Assembly: GCA_030452985.1 (NCBI GenBank)
Contig: JAKDLG010000007.1
Span: 1 to 64,000, forward strand
DNA: 64,000 nucleotides
Reading direction: 5' to 3'
Origin: Humibacillus sp.
Lineage (GTDB): Bacteria; Actinomycetota; Actinomycetes; Actinomycetales; Dermatophilaceae
The translations under genes were made by a program, and so were the position numbers. This document shows, one piece after another, positions 36,078 to 44,786 of the stretch (position 1 is the stretch's first letter; every line of letters begins with the position of its first letter). The notes beneath the pieces are model-generated. The model searched no databases and was not told the origin of the DNA. It saw only the letters and a program-made list of their open reading frames with translations.

Positions 36078-37148
36078 CTATCCTGAACGCGGGCTCGGAG
36101 CTCGCACTTCGGACAGGACACCCAGCGTCTGCACGGCTTGCGCGCGGGTCATGCCACCGCCCACCGACACGGCGAGGGTGGTCACACCCGCATCTTCGTA
36201 GCGCTGCATCCGACCGGCGATGCGCTGCGGCGAGCCGAGCAGGGATGTCTCGTCGATGAACTCCAGCGGCACGGCCGCTGCGGCGTCGCGCACGCGCCCG
36301 GCGAGGTAGAGCTCCTGGATCTGGTCGGCCTCGTAGGCGAAACCCATCCGGCGGGCCAGCTGGTTGTAGAAGTTCTGTTCCTTCGAGCCCATGCCGCCGA
36401 TGTAGAGGGCGCAGTAGTCCCGCACGTGGTTGGCGGCCTCTGCCACGTCGTCGACCAGTACCACGGGCGTCGACGCCACCACGTCGAAGCCCGGCATGGG
36501 GTTGTCGGCGTCGGCCCGGCCTCCGGCTCGACGGCCGGCCTCGATGGTCGCGAGCAGCTCGGGAGCGTGCTCGGGGCTGAAAAAGATGGCGAGCCAGCCG
36601 TCGGCGATCTCGCCGGTCAGCTCGAGGTTCTTCGGGCCCACCGCCGCGAGGTAGATCGGGATGTCGGGCCGGATCGGCCGCGAGGCGAGCTTCAGAGCCT
36701 TGCCGATGCCGCCGGGCAGCGGCAGCGTGAAGTGCCGACCCTGATAGCTCACGGTGTCGCGGCGCACCGCGGCGCGAACGATGTCGACGTACTCCCGGGT
36801 GCGCCCGAGAGGCTTGGCGAACGGCACCCCGTGCCATCCCTCACTGACCTGGGGGCCCGAGACGCCGAGTCCGAGGCGGAAACGACCACCGGACATGGTG
36901 TCGATCGTGGTCGCGGTCATCGCGGTCATCGCCGGCGTGCGGGCCGGGATCTGCATCACCGCCGCACCGAGGCCGATGCGCTCGGTGCAGGCCCCGATCC
37001 ACGCCAGCATCGAGGGGCTGTCGGAGCCGTACGCCTCGGCGACCCAGACGCTGTCGTAGCCCAGCTTGTCGGCCGCCACCGCGATCGCCACCATGTCGTC
37101 TCCGGTGGTGCCGCGCCCCCAGTACCCGACGTTGACTGCAAGTCTCAT
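36078..37148 (-). CDS. LLM-class F420-dependent oxidoreductase
   Basis: 356 residues. A luciferase-like TIM barrel: LAVNVGYWGRGTTGDDMVAIAVAADKLGYDSVWVAEAYGSDSPSMLAWIGACTERIGLGAAVMQIPARTPAMTAMTATTIDTMSGGRFRLGLGVSGPQVSEGWHG. The GYDSVWVAEAYGSD and RFRLGLGVSG segments are typical of F420-binding mycobacterial/streptomycete members. Substrate unknown. It diverges from an aldo/keto reductase over 24 bases. Confidence 0.9.
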   Translation of the reverse strand: MRLAVNVGYWGRGTTGDDMVAIAVAADKLGYDSVWVAEAYGSDSPSMLAWIGACTERIGLGAAVMQIPARTPAMTAMTATTIDTMSGGRFRLGLGVSGPQVSEGWHGVPFAKPLGRTREYVDIVRAAVRRDTVSYQGRHFTLPLPGGIGKALKLASRPIRPDIPIYLAAVGPKNLELTGEIADGWLAIFFSPEHAPELLATIEAGRRAGGRADADNPMPGFDVVASTPVVLVDDVAEAANHVRDYCALYIGGMGSKEQNFYNQLARRMGFAYEADQIQELYLAGRVRDAAAAVPLEFIDETSLLGSPQRIAGRMQRYEDAGVTTLAVSVGGGMTRAQAVQTLGVLSEVRAPSPRSG

Positions 37149-37172
37149 GAACGCAGGCTAGCGTTCGTGCCC

Positions 37173-38111
37173 ATGCACAGGCGTCTGGGCTCGTCGGGCC
37201 TCTCCATCGCCCCTCTCGGCCTCGGCACGATGACGTGGGGCAACGGCGTCGACCGTCACGATGCGGGCGAGCACCTTCGGGCCTTCGTGGATGCCGGCTG
37301 CAGCCTCGTCGACACCGCGCACGGTTACGGCGGGGGTGAGGCCGAGACGATGCTCGGTGAGATCCTGCGCGCCGAGGTCAGCCGCGACGAGCTGGTGATC
37401 GCCACCAAGGCGGGCATCACCCGGGTCGACGGTCGGCGCCGCGTCGACGTCTCGCGACGCGCCCTGATGGACGCACTGGGCGCGTCGTTGCGTCGGCTGG
37501 GTACCGACCACGTCGACCTGTGGCTGGCTCACACCTGGTCTGACGACGCGCCGCTGGGCGAGACGCTCTCGGCGCTCGAGTGGGCCGTCGCCTCAGGCCG
37601 AGCGCGCTACGTCGGGGTGTCGAACTACTCGGCCTGGCAGACGGCACGCGCCTACAGCCTTCTCGAACAGTCGCGAGTCCCGCTGACGGTCAACGAGGTC
37701 GAGTACTCCCTCGTGTGCCGCTCGCCAGAGCTGGAGCTCGCCGACGCGGCCGTCTCGCTCGGCGTGGGCCTGCTGCCGTGGTCTCCCCTGGGGCGTGGCG
37801 TGCTGACCGGAAAATACCGCACCGGCATCCCGTCGGGATCTCGGGCCGTCTCCCCCGACTTTCCGGGCTTCGCCGAGCGATTCCTCGACGAACGGTCCCG
37901 GCGTATCGCCGATGCGGTGGCGACAGCGGCACGCGGCCTGCGGGTACAGCCCACCGAGGTGGCCCTGGCCTGGGTACGCGACCGTCCGGGGGTCACGGCG
38001 CCGATCGTCGGTGCCCGAAGTCTGACGCAGCTGCGCTGCGCACTCTCGAGCCTGCAGCTGGTGCTGCCGGCGGAGATCGTCGACGCCCTCGACGAGGTGT
38101 CGACGACCTGA
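37173..38111 (+). CDS. Aldo/keto reductase
   Basis: 312 residues from the ATG at 37173 (GTG at 37167 possible). A TIM-barrel NADPH reductase with the catalytic tetrad readable as Asp and Tyr in SLVDTAHGYGGGEAE, Lys in ELVIATKAGI and His in VDLWLAHTWSDD. The cofactor-binding end PTEVALAWVRDRPGVTAPIVGARSLTQL is intact. Subfamily resembles general-stress AKRs; substrate unknown. TAGCGT lies 8 bases before the ATG. Confidence 0.92.
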   Translation: MHRRLGSSGLSIAPLGLGTMTWGNGVDRHDAGEHLRAFVDAGCSLVDTAHGYGGGEAETMLGEILRAEVSRDELVIATKAGITRVDGRRRVDVSRRALMDALGASLRRLGTDHVDLWLAHTWSDDAPLGETLSALEWAVASGRARYVGVSNYSAWQTARAYSLLEQSRVPLTVNEVEYSLVCRSPELELADAAVSLGVGLLPWSPLGRGVLTGKYRTGIPSGSRAVSPDFPGFAERFLDERSRRIADAVATAARGLRVQPTEVALAWVRDRPGVTAPIVGARSLTQLRCALSSLQLVLPAEIVDALDEVSTT

Positions 38112-38112
38112 C

Positions 38113-38511
38113 TCAGACCTGGGTGCCGTCACCCGTGTCTACGTCGTCTTCGTCGTCATCTTCGTCGTCATCTTCGTCGTCATCTTCGTCGTCGTCGAAG
38201 TCGTCGTCTTCGTCTTCGTCGTCTTCGTCGTCGTCATCATCGTCGTAGTCGTCGGAGTCGAGGCCGGCGTAGACACTGGGCTGCTCGACCTCCTCGTCGT
38301 CGTCGAACTCCTCGCCGTAGATGGCCAGAGGCGTGGCGACCTCGGTCGACTCGTAGAGCGCCTCGTCGTAGTCGTCGAAGGCCTCGGCGAGATCCTGAGC
38401 CGCAGCGATCACCATCGGGTGGTCGGGGTCGCGGCTCGTCTGTGCGGCCTCGAGATGGCGCTCGAGGGCGGTGATCAGCTGCTTGAGAGCGGCACGGGGG
38501 TCGACGGTCAT
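38113..38511 (-). CDS. Small protein with a long Asp/Glu tail (often mislabelled primosomal protein)
   Basis: 132 residues. The first 70 (DPRAALKQLITALERHLEAAQTSRDPDHPMVIAAAQDLAEAFDDYDEALYESTEVATPLAIY) are a conserved helical actinobacterial domain. The rest is almost only Asp and Glu encoded by GAC/GAT/GAA/GAG runs. Its stop is 2 bases past the end of the aldo/keto reductase gene (convergent). No catalytic motif; a DNA-mimic or chaperone-like role is possible but not shown. Confidence 0.8.
   Translation of the reverse strand: MTVDPRAALKQLITALERHLEAAQTSRDPDHPMVIAAAQDLAEAFDDYDEALYESTEVATPLAIYGEEFDDDEEVEQPSVYAGLDSDDYDDDDDDEDDEDEDDDFDDDEDDDEDDDEDDDEDDVDTGDGTQV
38142..38253. repeat. GAN-codon microsatellite in the acidic protein gene
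   Basis: Plus-strand triplets TCG/TCA/TCT repeat throughout, with three exact 12-bp units TCGTCGTCATCT at 38151-38186. All units are multiples of three, so copy-number changes would lengthen or shorten the acidic tail without breaking the frame. Confidence 0.85.
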
Positions 38512-38653
38512 GCCCTGACGTTAGTCGACCGGAACGGGGCAGGGAAACTCCTACGACACCGCCTCGCAGACGGCTCCCGGCCGCCCCATCGCCCGCTGAC
38601 CACCGTCTGTCTTGCGTCCGGCATAGGATCCGCGGGCGCCGGTCAGCTCGTGC

Positions 38654-39472
38654 TCAGATACCGGTGCCCTTGACGACGTCTTTGGCGGGCGGCGCCGTGA
38701 TATCGACTGGCTCACCGTACTTCGAGATAGTGATGGTCGACGTGATGCTCTTGAACGCGAAAGTGAGCTTTCTCAGGTGGTTCCTGGAGTCGATCCACGC
38801 GGAGTAGCTGACCGTCTTGGGCAGGCTCGCCGCACCGGCGGCGGTGGGCCCGGCCAGCGTCTTGGTGTCGAGCGTGAGGTCGTACTTGGTCAGCTGCTCG
38901 CCGTCGACACGCTCCGTACCGATCTTCTTGACCGTGATCAGCCCCTTGTCGAACAGGTCGTACATCCGGTTCGGGTCAGACTTCGAGGCTGCCTGCGTCA
39001 CCTGTTTGCCGATGGCGCTGTTCTCGTCGAAGACAGCCCACGTGCCAGCGGGCTGGTTGGGCAGACCCAAGAGGTAGACCCGCTTGTCGACCAACCGCAC
39101 CTGCAGCTTCAGGCCCGACAGGCCCATCTGGATGGCCATCGCGGGGTTGGCCGGGTCGAGCTTGGCGTCGCCGTCGAGCTTCATGGCCTGGCCGGCCCCC
39201 GAGAGCGACATGGACACATGCGCGGTGGTGGCGGCAGCAGCAGCGGCCTTGAGCACCTTGACGAACTCCGCCTTGTCGAGGTCGCCGTTCGCGGCCGGGG
39301 CCGCCGAGGTCGCTGTCCTGCTCGGTGCGGCGGCAGGGCTGGCGGGCAGGGACGTCCCGGCGGCCGGAGTGGCCGTGGTGGAGGTGGCGCTACCGCACGC
39401 GCTGGCGAGAAACACGGCTGGAACGACGATGGCGGTGGCAGCGGCACGTCGAAGGATGTGGCGATGTCTCAT
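38654..39472 (-). CDS. LppX/LprG-like lipoprotein
   Basis: 272 residues. The signal peptide ends in lipobox LASAC (Cys26), followed by an Ala/Thr/Ser/Pro linker to about 62. The mature part (FVKVLKAAAAAATTAHVSMSLSGAGQAMKLDGDAKLDPANPAMAIQMGLSGLKLQVRLVDKRVYLLG ... VSYSAWIDSRNHLRKLTFAFKSITSTITISKYGEPVDITAP) has the LolA/LppX half-barrel pattern of actinobacterial lipid-carrier lipoproteins. Probably exported and anchored outside the membrane. Confidence 0.87.
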   Translation of the reverse strand: MRHRHILRRAAATAIVVPAVFLASACGSATSTTATPAAGTSLPASPAAAPSRTATSAAPAANGDLDKAEFVKVLKAAAAAATTAHVSMSLSGAGQAMKLDGDAKLDPANPAMAIQMGLSGLKLQVRLVDKRVYLLGLPNQPAGTWAVFDENSAIGKQVTQAASKSDPNRMYDLFDKGLITVKKIGTERVDGEQLTKYDLTLDTKTLAGPTAAGAASLPKTVSYSAWIDSRNHLRKLTFAFKSITSTITISKYGEPVDITAPPAKDVVKGTGI

Positions 39473-39606
39473 GGTGAAGACCTCCTGTGTACGTCAACGC
39501 GCGCCCCACAGGTGCAGTTCCCCTGACGACCTTCCTGACGACGCAGTGGCGGACCCGCGGTGGGTCCTCGTCCGACGTCAGCGACTCCGGTGCAAGAATG
39601 GGGTTG

Positions 39607-39792
39607 ATGAGCGAGTACGAGTACCGCGTGCTGACCTTCGACCGGCACGTGCCGAAGGCCGAGGCGCGTCAGGCGGTGCGTGAGCATGCGGAGTACGGCC
39701 GCTGGGAGCTCGCCCGTAGCGTGATCTACGAGGGCGGGGTGAGGCGCATCTGGCTGCGTCGGCGCATCATGCGGGTCAACCGCACGGCCTGA
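39607..39792 (+). CDS. DUF5703 family small protein
   Basis: 61 residues: MSEYEYRVLTFDRHVPKAEARQAVREHAEYGRWELARSVIYEGGVRRIWLRRRIMRVNRTA. The HAEYGxWEL core and basic LRRRIMRV end identify the DUF5703 family. Function unknown. An AAGAAT sequence ends seven bases before the ATG, possibly a leaderless promoter. Convergent with the M20 peptidase gene. Confidence 0.82.
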   Translation: MSEYEYRVLTFDRHVPKAEARQAVREHAEYGRWELARSVIYEGGVRRIWLRRRIMRVNRTA

Positions 39793-39810
39793 CGGCGCGC
39801 CCTCGAACCG

Positions 39811-41157
39811 TCAGCAGGTGCGCAGGAAGTCACCGAGCACCCGGGCCCCGAACCGCAGGGAGGCTGTGGGCACCCGTTCGTCGATGCCGTGGAACATCGG
39901 TGCGAAGTCGAGGTCGGCCGGCAGTCGCAGCGGAGCGAAACCGTAGCCCTTGATACCGAGGCGGCTGAGCGCCTTGTTGTCGGTTCCGCCCGACAGGCAG
40001 TACGGCAGCACCGCAGCGCCCGGATCCTCCCGCAGCAGTGACTGCTTCATGGACTCGACGAGGTCGCCCTCGAAGGCCGCCTCGAGAGCGACGTCCCGAT
40101 GGTGGACCTCCACCTCCACGTGCTCACCCGCCAGCTCTCGGATGGTGTTCATCAGGTCGTCCTCGTGACCCGGCAGGAACCTGCAGTCGAGCGCAGCCGT
40201 GGCGCTCTGGGGGATGACGTTGTGCTTGTAACCCGACTCGAGCATGGTCACATTGGCCGTGTCGCGCAGCGTTCCCCGTACGAACCCCTGAGCGCCGCCG
40301 AGCGCGTTGAGCACGGCGTCGAGGTCGTCATCGGCGTAGGGGATCGTGGTCATCGCGCTGACGGAGTCGAGCAGCTCACGCACTGACGCGATGTACTCCC
40401 GTGGCCACTCGTGAGCGGAGATGCGACCGATGGCGGCAGCCAGCCGCACGATCGCGTTCTCGTCGTTGGGGACTGAACCGTGGCCGGCCCGACCCTGCGC
40501 ACGCAGCTTGAGCCAGGCGATGCCCTTCTCGGCGGTCTGCAGAAGATAGGCGCGCCGCTCACCCTGCGGTGTGGCGAGCGTGACGCTGTAGCCGCCGACC
40601 TCGCTGACCGCCTCGCTGACCCCGTCGAACCAGTGCGGGTGGTGGTCGACCAGCCAGTGGCTCCCGTAGGTGCCCCCAGCCTCCTCGTCGGCGAAGAACA
40701 CGAACGTGGTGTTACGGGCCGGCTTGGTTCCCGTTCGGGCGAAGTGGCGGATGTTCGCCAGAATCATCGCGTCCATGTCCTTCATGTCGACCGCGCCTCG
40801 GCCCCAGATGCAGCCGTCGCGCTCTTCGGCGCCGAACGGGTCGACCTGCCAGTCGTCGGCGTTCGCCGGCACCACGTCCAGATGCCCGTGCACCGCCAGA
40901 CCGGGCCGGCTCGAGTCCTCGCCCTCCAGCCGCAGCACGACCGTCGCCCGACCCGGTTCGCTCTCGAGCAGCTCAGCCTCCAACCCGACCTCGGCGAGCT
41001 GCCCCATGACGTACTCGGCGGCCTCACGCTCCCCCGGCCCTGAGCCGTCACCGTGGTTCGTCGAGTCGATCTGGATCAGGTCGGAACAGATTCGAACCAC
41101 CTCGTGCTCGGGGGCCGTCTGCGGGGTGTCTGAACGGGTCGGCTCGTCGCGGCTCAT
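39811..41157 (-). CDS. M20 family metallopeptidase
   Basis: 448 residues from the ATG at 41157. Zinc site residues: His-x-Asp in LAVHGHLDVVPAN, Asp in GRGAVDMKDMDA, the catalytic Glu and ligand Glu in FVFFADEEAGGTYGS, and His in FAPMFHGIDERVP. A dimerisation lid domain (WLKLRAQGRAGHGSVPNDENAIVRLAAAIGRI) is present. Belongs to the ArgE/DapE/CPG2 amidohydrolases. Actinobacterial members of this subgroup are dipeptidase-like; the exact substrate is open. Leaderless TACGCT-N7-ATG. Confidence 0.9.
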   Translation of the reverse strand: MSRDEPTRSDTPQTAPEHEVVRICSDLIQIDSTNHGDGSGPGEREAAEYVMGQLAEVGLEAELLESEPGRATVVLRLEGEDSSRPGLAVHGHLDVVPANADDWQVDPFGAEERDGCIWGRGAVDMKDMDAMILANIRHFARTGTKPARNTTFVFFADEEAGGTYGSHWLVDHHPHWFDGVSEAVSEVGGYSVTLATPQGERRAYLLQTAEKGIAWLKLRAQGRAGHGSVPNDENAIVRLAAAIGRISAHEWPREYIASVRELLDSVSAMTTIPYADDDLDAVLNALGGAQGFVRGTLRDTANVTMLESGYKHNVIPQSATAALDCRFLPGHEDDLMNTIRELAGEHVEVEVHHRDVALEAAFEGDLVESMKQSLLREDPGAAVLPYCLSGGTDNKALSRLGIKGYGFAPLRLPADLDFAPMFHGIDERVPTASLRFGARVLGDFLRTC

Positions 41158-41164
41158 GCCCGTC

Positions 41165-41170
41165 AGCGTA
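41165..41170 (-). promoter_or_regulatory. -10 box of the M20 peptidase gene
   Basis: TACGCT on the minus strand, seven bases before the ATG at 41157. Confidence 0.45.
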
Positions 41171-41280
41171 TGCCGCGCCGCCGGTGTCAGCCGACCGACC
41201 CGGTTCGTGTTTTGCGGCGGCATCGTGCTAACGTTTCGCCTCGCTGCACGGGCTCGATGGAGCCCGCGCAAGACACCTTT

Positions 41281-41363
41281 GTCGGGGTGGCGGAATGGCA
41301 GACGCGCTAGCTTGAGGTGCTAGTGCCCTAACGGGCGTGGGGGTTCAAGTCCCCCCCTCGACA
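41281..41363 (+). tRNA. tRNA-Leu (anticodon GAG)
   Basis: An 83-base class-II tRNA. The acceptor stem GTCGGGG pairs with CCTCGAC (one G-U), the anticodon arm CTAGC-TTGAGGT-GCTAG exposes GAG, a long variable arm follows, and the T arm is GGGGG-TTCAAGT-CCCCC. The CCA end is not encoded. It reads CUC (and CUU by wobble), the second-commonest Leu codon here. Confidence 0.96.
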
Positions 41364-41483
41364 CACATCTTTCGGATTTGCGCAGCTCAGCGTCGTGGGG
41401 TCCCGCCTGATCGTGGGGCTCCGGACCAGCGGCACCGTGACCGTGCTTCGGTCGCTCGCTGGGTCTTCGTCGGCGTGACCTCT

Positions 41484-42125
41484 TCAGGCTTTCGGGTTGG
41501 TCTTCGGGTCGCCCTCCGTGCCGGTCTCGGAACTGCCTTGGCCGCGGCCGTTCTGCGCGGACGCCGCCCGCTCGCGCAGCCTGCCGGTGAAGATCGACCC
41601 CAAGGCGGCGAGGAAGATCAGGTTGAACACCAGCTGCACCGATACCAGGGCGCGGGCGGTCTGACCGGCAGCGTGAACGTCGCCGTACCCCACCGTGGAG
41701 ATGCTCGACAAGCTGAAGTACAGGGCGTCAGTCCGGGTCACCAACCCCACGAACTGATCGGGGCTGGCCTCCTGCACGAGCAGGAAGCCGAGCGAGAAGA
41801 GCGACACCGCCAGAACGGCCAACAGCGCGAGAGACTGCACGCTGGCCACCTCCTCGCCCCGCAGCTGTCGGCGGTACTGCCCGACGATCGCCCAGGCGAC
41901 CAGAACGGTCGCCACGGTGGTCACCAGCAGACCCACCACCAGATCGCCGCCCCGCTCGTTGATCGGAACCGCGTAGTATGCCACGAGCACCCCGAGCGAG
42001 CCCCCCAGCGGATGGCGCCACCGTCTGACGGTGGAACTCGGATGGGTGTCGCTCGGCACCGCAGCCGCCGTATTCCTCGGGTGCACATCTAGAGCCTGCG
42101 GCATCCTCCTCGCGAAGTCGAGCAC
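41484..42125 (-). CDS. Two-pore-domain-type potassium channel family protein
   Basis: 213 residues from GTG (an internal ATG ten residues in is an alternative start). Four hydrophobic spans can be seen; the last two flank the pore loop ALYFSLSSISTVGYGDVHAAGQTARALVSVQLVFNLIFLAALGSIF, with the K+ selectivity filter TVGYGD. No RCK/TrkA domain follows; the tail is short and polar. An ion-channel-superfamily protein. Confidence 0.88.
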   Translation of the reverse strand: MLDFARRMPQALDVHPRNTAAAVPSDTHPSSTVRRWRHPLGGSLGVLVAYYAVPINERGGDLVVGLLVTTVATVLVAWAIVGQYRRQLRGEEVASVQSLALLAVLAVSLFSLGFLLVQEASPDQFVGLVTRTDALYFSLSSISTVGYGDVHAAGQTARALVSVQLVFNLIFLAALGSIFTGRLRERAASAQNGRGQGSSETGTEGDPKTNPKA

Positions 42126-42320
42126 CCCGGCAGCGTGTCAGCGAACTCGTTCGACCGGCGAGAGCCCGGCCTCCGCGCCAGACGGTTCAGCCGTCGCGCC
42201 ATGGCTGCGGATGACACCATGCCCGCGTCGTGTCGGCCGCCCCACGTGATGTCCGCGTTAGCGCGCAGACTCCGTCGGATCTCATCAAGCTACCCGACCG
42301 CTCCGCCTACAGTGGCGCGG
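42126..42320. other. Divergent intergenic region, channel / MFS exporter
   Basis: 195 bases between the two divergent starts. Only the TACAGT box of the MFS gene (42308-42313) stands out. No gene, repeat or RNA was recognised in the rest. Confidence 0.4.
42308..42313 (+). promoter_or_regulatory. -10 box of the MFS gene
   Basis: TACAGT, seven bases before the GTG at 42321; it fixes this start among several upstream in-frame codons. Confidence 0.45.
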
Positions 42321-43586
42321 GTGACGTTCCTGCGGGCGCTCGCGGCCCTTCTGCGACAACGCGGTTTTCGCCGCCTGTTCGTCAGCCGCATCAGCTCCCA
42401 GGGCAGCGACGGCATCTTCCAGGTCGCCCTCGCCAGCCACGTCCTGTTCAGCCCGGAGAAGGCGGCCGATGCCCGCAGCATCGCACTCGCCTTCGCCGTG
42501 ATCCTGCTGCCCTACAGCCTGGTCGGGCCTTTCGCCGGCGTGCTGCTCGACCGGTGGGACCGCCGCCGCGTGCTCGTCGTGGTGCAGCTCGCCCGTCTCG
42601 TCGCGATGCTGGCCGTCGCCGCGCTCAGCGCCGGAACGAACGTGAGCGCCGGGTTCTTCGCCGCAGTGCTCGTCGTCTTCTCGCTCAACCGCTTCATCCT
42701 CTCCGGCCTGTCTGCTGCGCTCCCGCACGTCGTCACCCGCGACCTGCTGGTCAGCGCGAACTCCGTGGCACCCACCTGTGGCACCCTCGCCTACCTCGTC
42801 GGCGGGGCGCTCGGCACCGGCCTGGCTGCCGTCAGCACCGATGAGGTGGTGGTGCTCGTATCGTGCGTCGGGGTCGCGGGGGCGAGCTGGGCGGCGGCCC
42901 GCCTTCCCTTCGTCGGGCCCGACGGGGCGGAGGCGCTTCTGGGCGTGCGTCATCTGCTCGGCCGAGTGGCCGCCGGGTTCGTGGACGCGGCCCGCACCCT
43001 CCCCCGACGAGGTCGGCTGCTGCTCACGCTCGTGCTGCTCACCCGCCTGCCGTTCGGCTTCTTCCTGCTGCAGACCCTGCTGATCGTGCGGCACGAGACC
43101 TCTGCCGGTGACCAGGCCACGGCGATCGCCGCCGCCGCCGCGGCCGCTGCCGCGGGTTTCGGGCTGGCCGCTTTCCTGACGCCCTGGCTCCTGCCGAAGG
43201 TGGGTGCGATCCGCTATGCCGCCGGTGTCCTCGCTGTCGGTGCGGTGGGCTGCGCCGGCCTCGGCCCGTGGCTCTCTCCGTGGAGCATGAGCACCCTGGG
43301 GTTCGTGGTCGGCGTCAGCTCCCAGGGCGTCAAGATCACCGTCGACAGCCTGCTCCAGACCCACGTACCTGACCATCTTCTGGGGCGCACCTTCTCGGTG
43401 TACGACGTGATGTACAACGCGGGCCTCGTCGTGGCCGCCGCTTCGGCCGCCGCTCTGCTGCCGGCATCCGGCCTGGTCTGGTGGCCCTTCGTGGTGTTCG
43501 CCGTGCTGTACCTCGCGCTGGCCTTGGCCATCGGGCCCCTCTGGCAGCGCGTGAGTCATGCCGATGAGACCCGCCCACTAGGCTGA
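42321..43586 (+). CDS. MFS transporter
   Basis: 421 residues, about 12 hydrophobic spans. The loop GVLLDRWDRRRVLVVVQLARLV between spans 2 and 3 is the MFS motif A equivalent. FRRLFVSRISSQGSDGIFQVALASHVLFSP is typical of the MFS_3/enterobactin-exporter-like group. Substrate unknown. The next gene's -10 box overlaps its stop codon. Confidence 0.88.
   Translation: MTFLRALAALLRQRGFRRLFVSRISSQGSDGIFQVALASHVLFSPEKAADARSIALAFAVILLPYSLVGPFAGVLLDRWDRRRVLVVVQLARLVAMLAVAALSAGTNVSAGFFAAVLVVFSLNRFILSGLSAALPHVVTRDLLVSANSVAPTCGTLAYLVGGALGTGLAAVSTDEVVVLVSCVGVAGASWAAARLPFVGPDGAEALLGVRHLLGRVAAGFVDAARTLPRRGRLLLTLVLLTRLPFGFFLLQTLLIVRHETSAGDQATAIAAAAAAAAAGFGLAAFLTPWLLPKVGAIRYAAGVLAVGAVGCAGLGPWLSPWSMSTLGFVVGVSSQGVKITVDSLLQTHVPDHLLGRTFSVYDVMYNAGLVVAAASAAALLPASGLVWWPFVVFAVLYLALALAIGPLWQRVSHADETRPLG
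43579..43584 (+). promoter_or_regulatory. -10 box of the HipA-like kinase gene
   Basis: TAGGCT, six bases before the GTG at 43591, lying in the last codons of the MFS gene. Confidence 0.5.
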
Positions 43587-43590
43587 CCGC

Positions 43591-44373
43591 GTGCCTGCCC
43601 CCGACGGCCTTCCCGTGGTGACCGCAACCCGCTACGTCACTCCGCTCAAGGAGGGCGGATCCCTGCCCGGCATCGTGGAGGCCTCCGACGACGGAACCTA
43701 CGTGCTGAAGTTTCGTGGGGCGGGGCAGGGCCTGAAGGTGCTCGTGGCCGAGATCGTGGTGGCCGGGCTCGCTGCGCTCATCGACGTGCCGGTCCCTGCG
43801 CTGGCCGTGGTCGACCTCGACGCGCGGATCGCCAAGTACGAGGCCGACGAGGAGGTCCAAGACCTGTTGACGGCCTCGCTGGGCACCAACCTCGGCGTCG
43901 ACTACCTGCCCGGCTCGCTCGGCTACGACGGTTCCCGCCCGCCCCCGGCCGACCTGGCCGAGCGGATCATCTGGCTCGACGCCCTCACTGCGAACGTCGA
44001 CCGCACCTGGAGCAACCCCAACCTGCTGGTGTGGCACGGCCGTACCTGGGCGATCGACCACGGAGCGGCCCTCTACTTCCACCACTCGTGGCCGAGCCGC
44101 GCCCCCTCGCCCGAACGTTTCGCCGCCCAGCCGTTCGACGCGAGCAAACACGTGCTGCGTCAGGTGGCGGGTGACGTGTCGGCGCGTCACGGCGAGCTTG
44201 CCGAACGCGTCACCCCGGATGCCGTGTCGGCCGTGGTCGACTCGGTGCCGGCCGAGTGGCTGGAACCTACGGCCGCCCTGCCCGACGCCGTCGCCGTGCG
44301 CACGGCGTACCGTGACCTGCTGGCCGCTCGGCTCTCCGGCCCCGCGGCGTGGCTGCCCGGGGCTGCGTCGTGA
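43591..44373 (+). CDS. HipA-like kinase family protein
   Basis: 260 residues from GTG. ATRYVTPLKEGGSLPGIVEASDDGTYVLKFRGAGQGLKVLVAEIVVAGLAALIDVPVPALAVVDLD supplies the nucleotide-binding Lys (VLKF) and a Glu. ERIIWLDALTANVDRTWSNPNLLVWHGRTWAIDHGAALYFHHSW supplies a catalytic NxDR...N and a metal-binding IDHG. This is the compact HipA-like group, not the full HipA toxin. The stop overlaps the DUF3037 start (GTGA). The pair resembles a two-protein module of unknown substrate. Confidence 0.86.
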   Translation: MPAPDGLPVVTATRYVTPLKEGGSLPGIVEASDDGTYVLKFRGAGQGLKVLVAEIVVAGLAALIDVPVPALAVVDLDARIAKYEADEEVQDLLTASLGTNLGVDYLPGSLGYDGSRPPPADLAERIIWLDALTANVDRTWSNPNLLVWHGRTWAIDHGAALYFHHSWPSRAPSPERFAAQPFDASKHVLRQVAGDVSARHGELAERVTPDAVSAVVDSVPAEWLEPTAALPDAVAVRTAYRDLLAARLSGPAAWLPGAAS

Positions 44374-44786
44374 TCGGCTACCAGTACGCGACGTTGCGAC
44401 TCGTCCCGCGCGTCGACCGGGAGGAGTTCATCAACGTCGGCGTGGTGCTCTACGCCCAGGACGCCGGGTTTCTCGATGCCGCCTGGGAGGTCGACGATGC
44501 TCGCGCATCGGCCCTCTGCCCCACCTGCGACCTCGACGGGGTGCGCGCGGGGCTCGAGCAGGTCAGGGCCGTGTGCCGCGGCGAGGCCGGTCGCGGCCTG
44601 CCGCGCTTCGAGCGGGCCGGGCAGCGGTTCGGCTGGATCGTCGCCCCCCGGTCGACCGTCGTGCAGCCCGGGCCGGTCCACGGGGGGCTGTGCGCCGATC
44701 CGGCGACCGAGCTCGAGCGTCTGCTCGTGTGCCTGGTCAGGGCCGAAGCGCCCACATCGCCACCGCAGAGGCGGCCGCGACGTTGA
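44370..44786 (+). CDS. DUF3037 family protein
   Basis: 138 residues: YQYATLRLVPRVDREEFINVGVVLYAQDAGFLDAAWEVDDARASALCPTCDLDGVRAGLEQVRAVCRG is the DUF3037 signature. Coupled to the HipA-like kinase by a 4-base overlap, an arrangement seen in many phyla. The last 50 bases overlap the 3' end of the convergent RNA methyltransferase gene, so the Pro/Arg-rich tail SPPQRRPRR may be dispensable. Confidence 0.86.
   Translation: MIGYQYATLRLVPRVDREEFINVGVVLYAQDAGFLDAAWEVDDARASALCPTCDLDGVRAGLEQVRAVCRGEAGRGLPRFERAGQRFGWIVAPRSTVVQPGPVHGGLCADPATELERLLVCLVRAEAPTSPPQRRPRR

Noticed and set aside
41281-41363. Reading the tRNA anticodon as TGA (Ser)
   Set aside because: The five-base-pair anticodon stem CTAGC/GCTAG sets the loop as TTGAGGT, placing GAG at positions 34-36; the long variable arm fits Leu.
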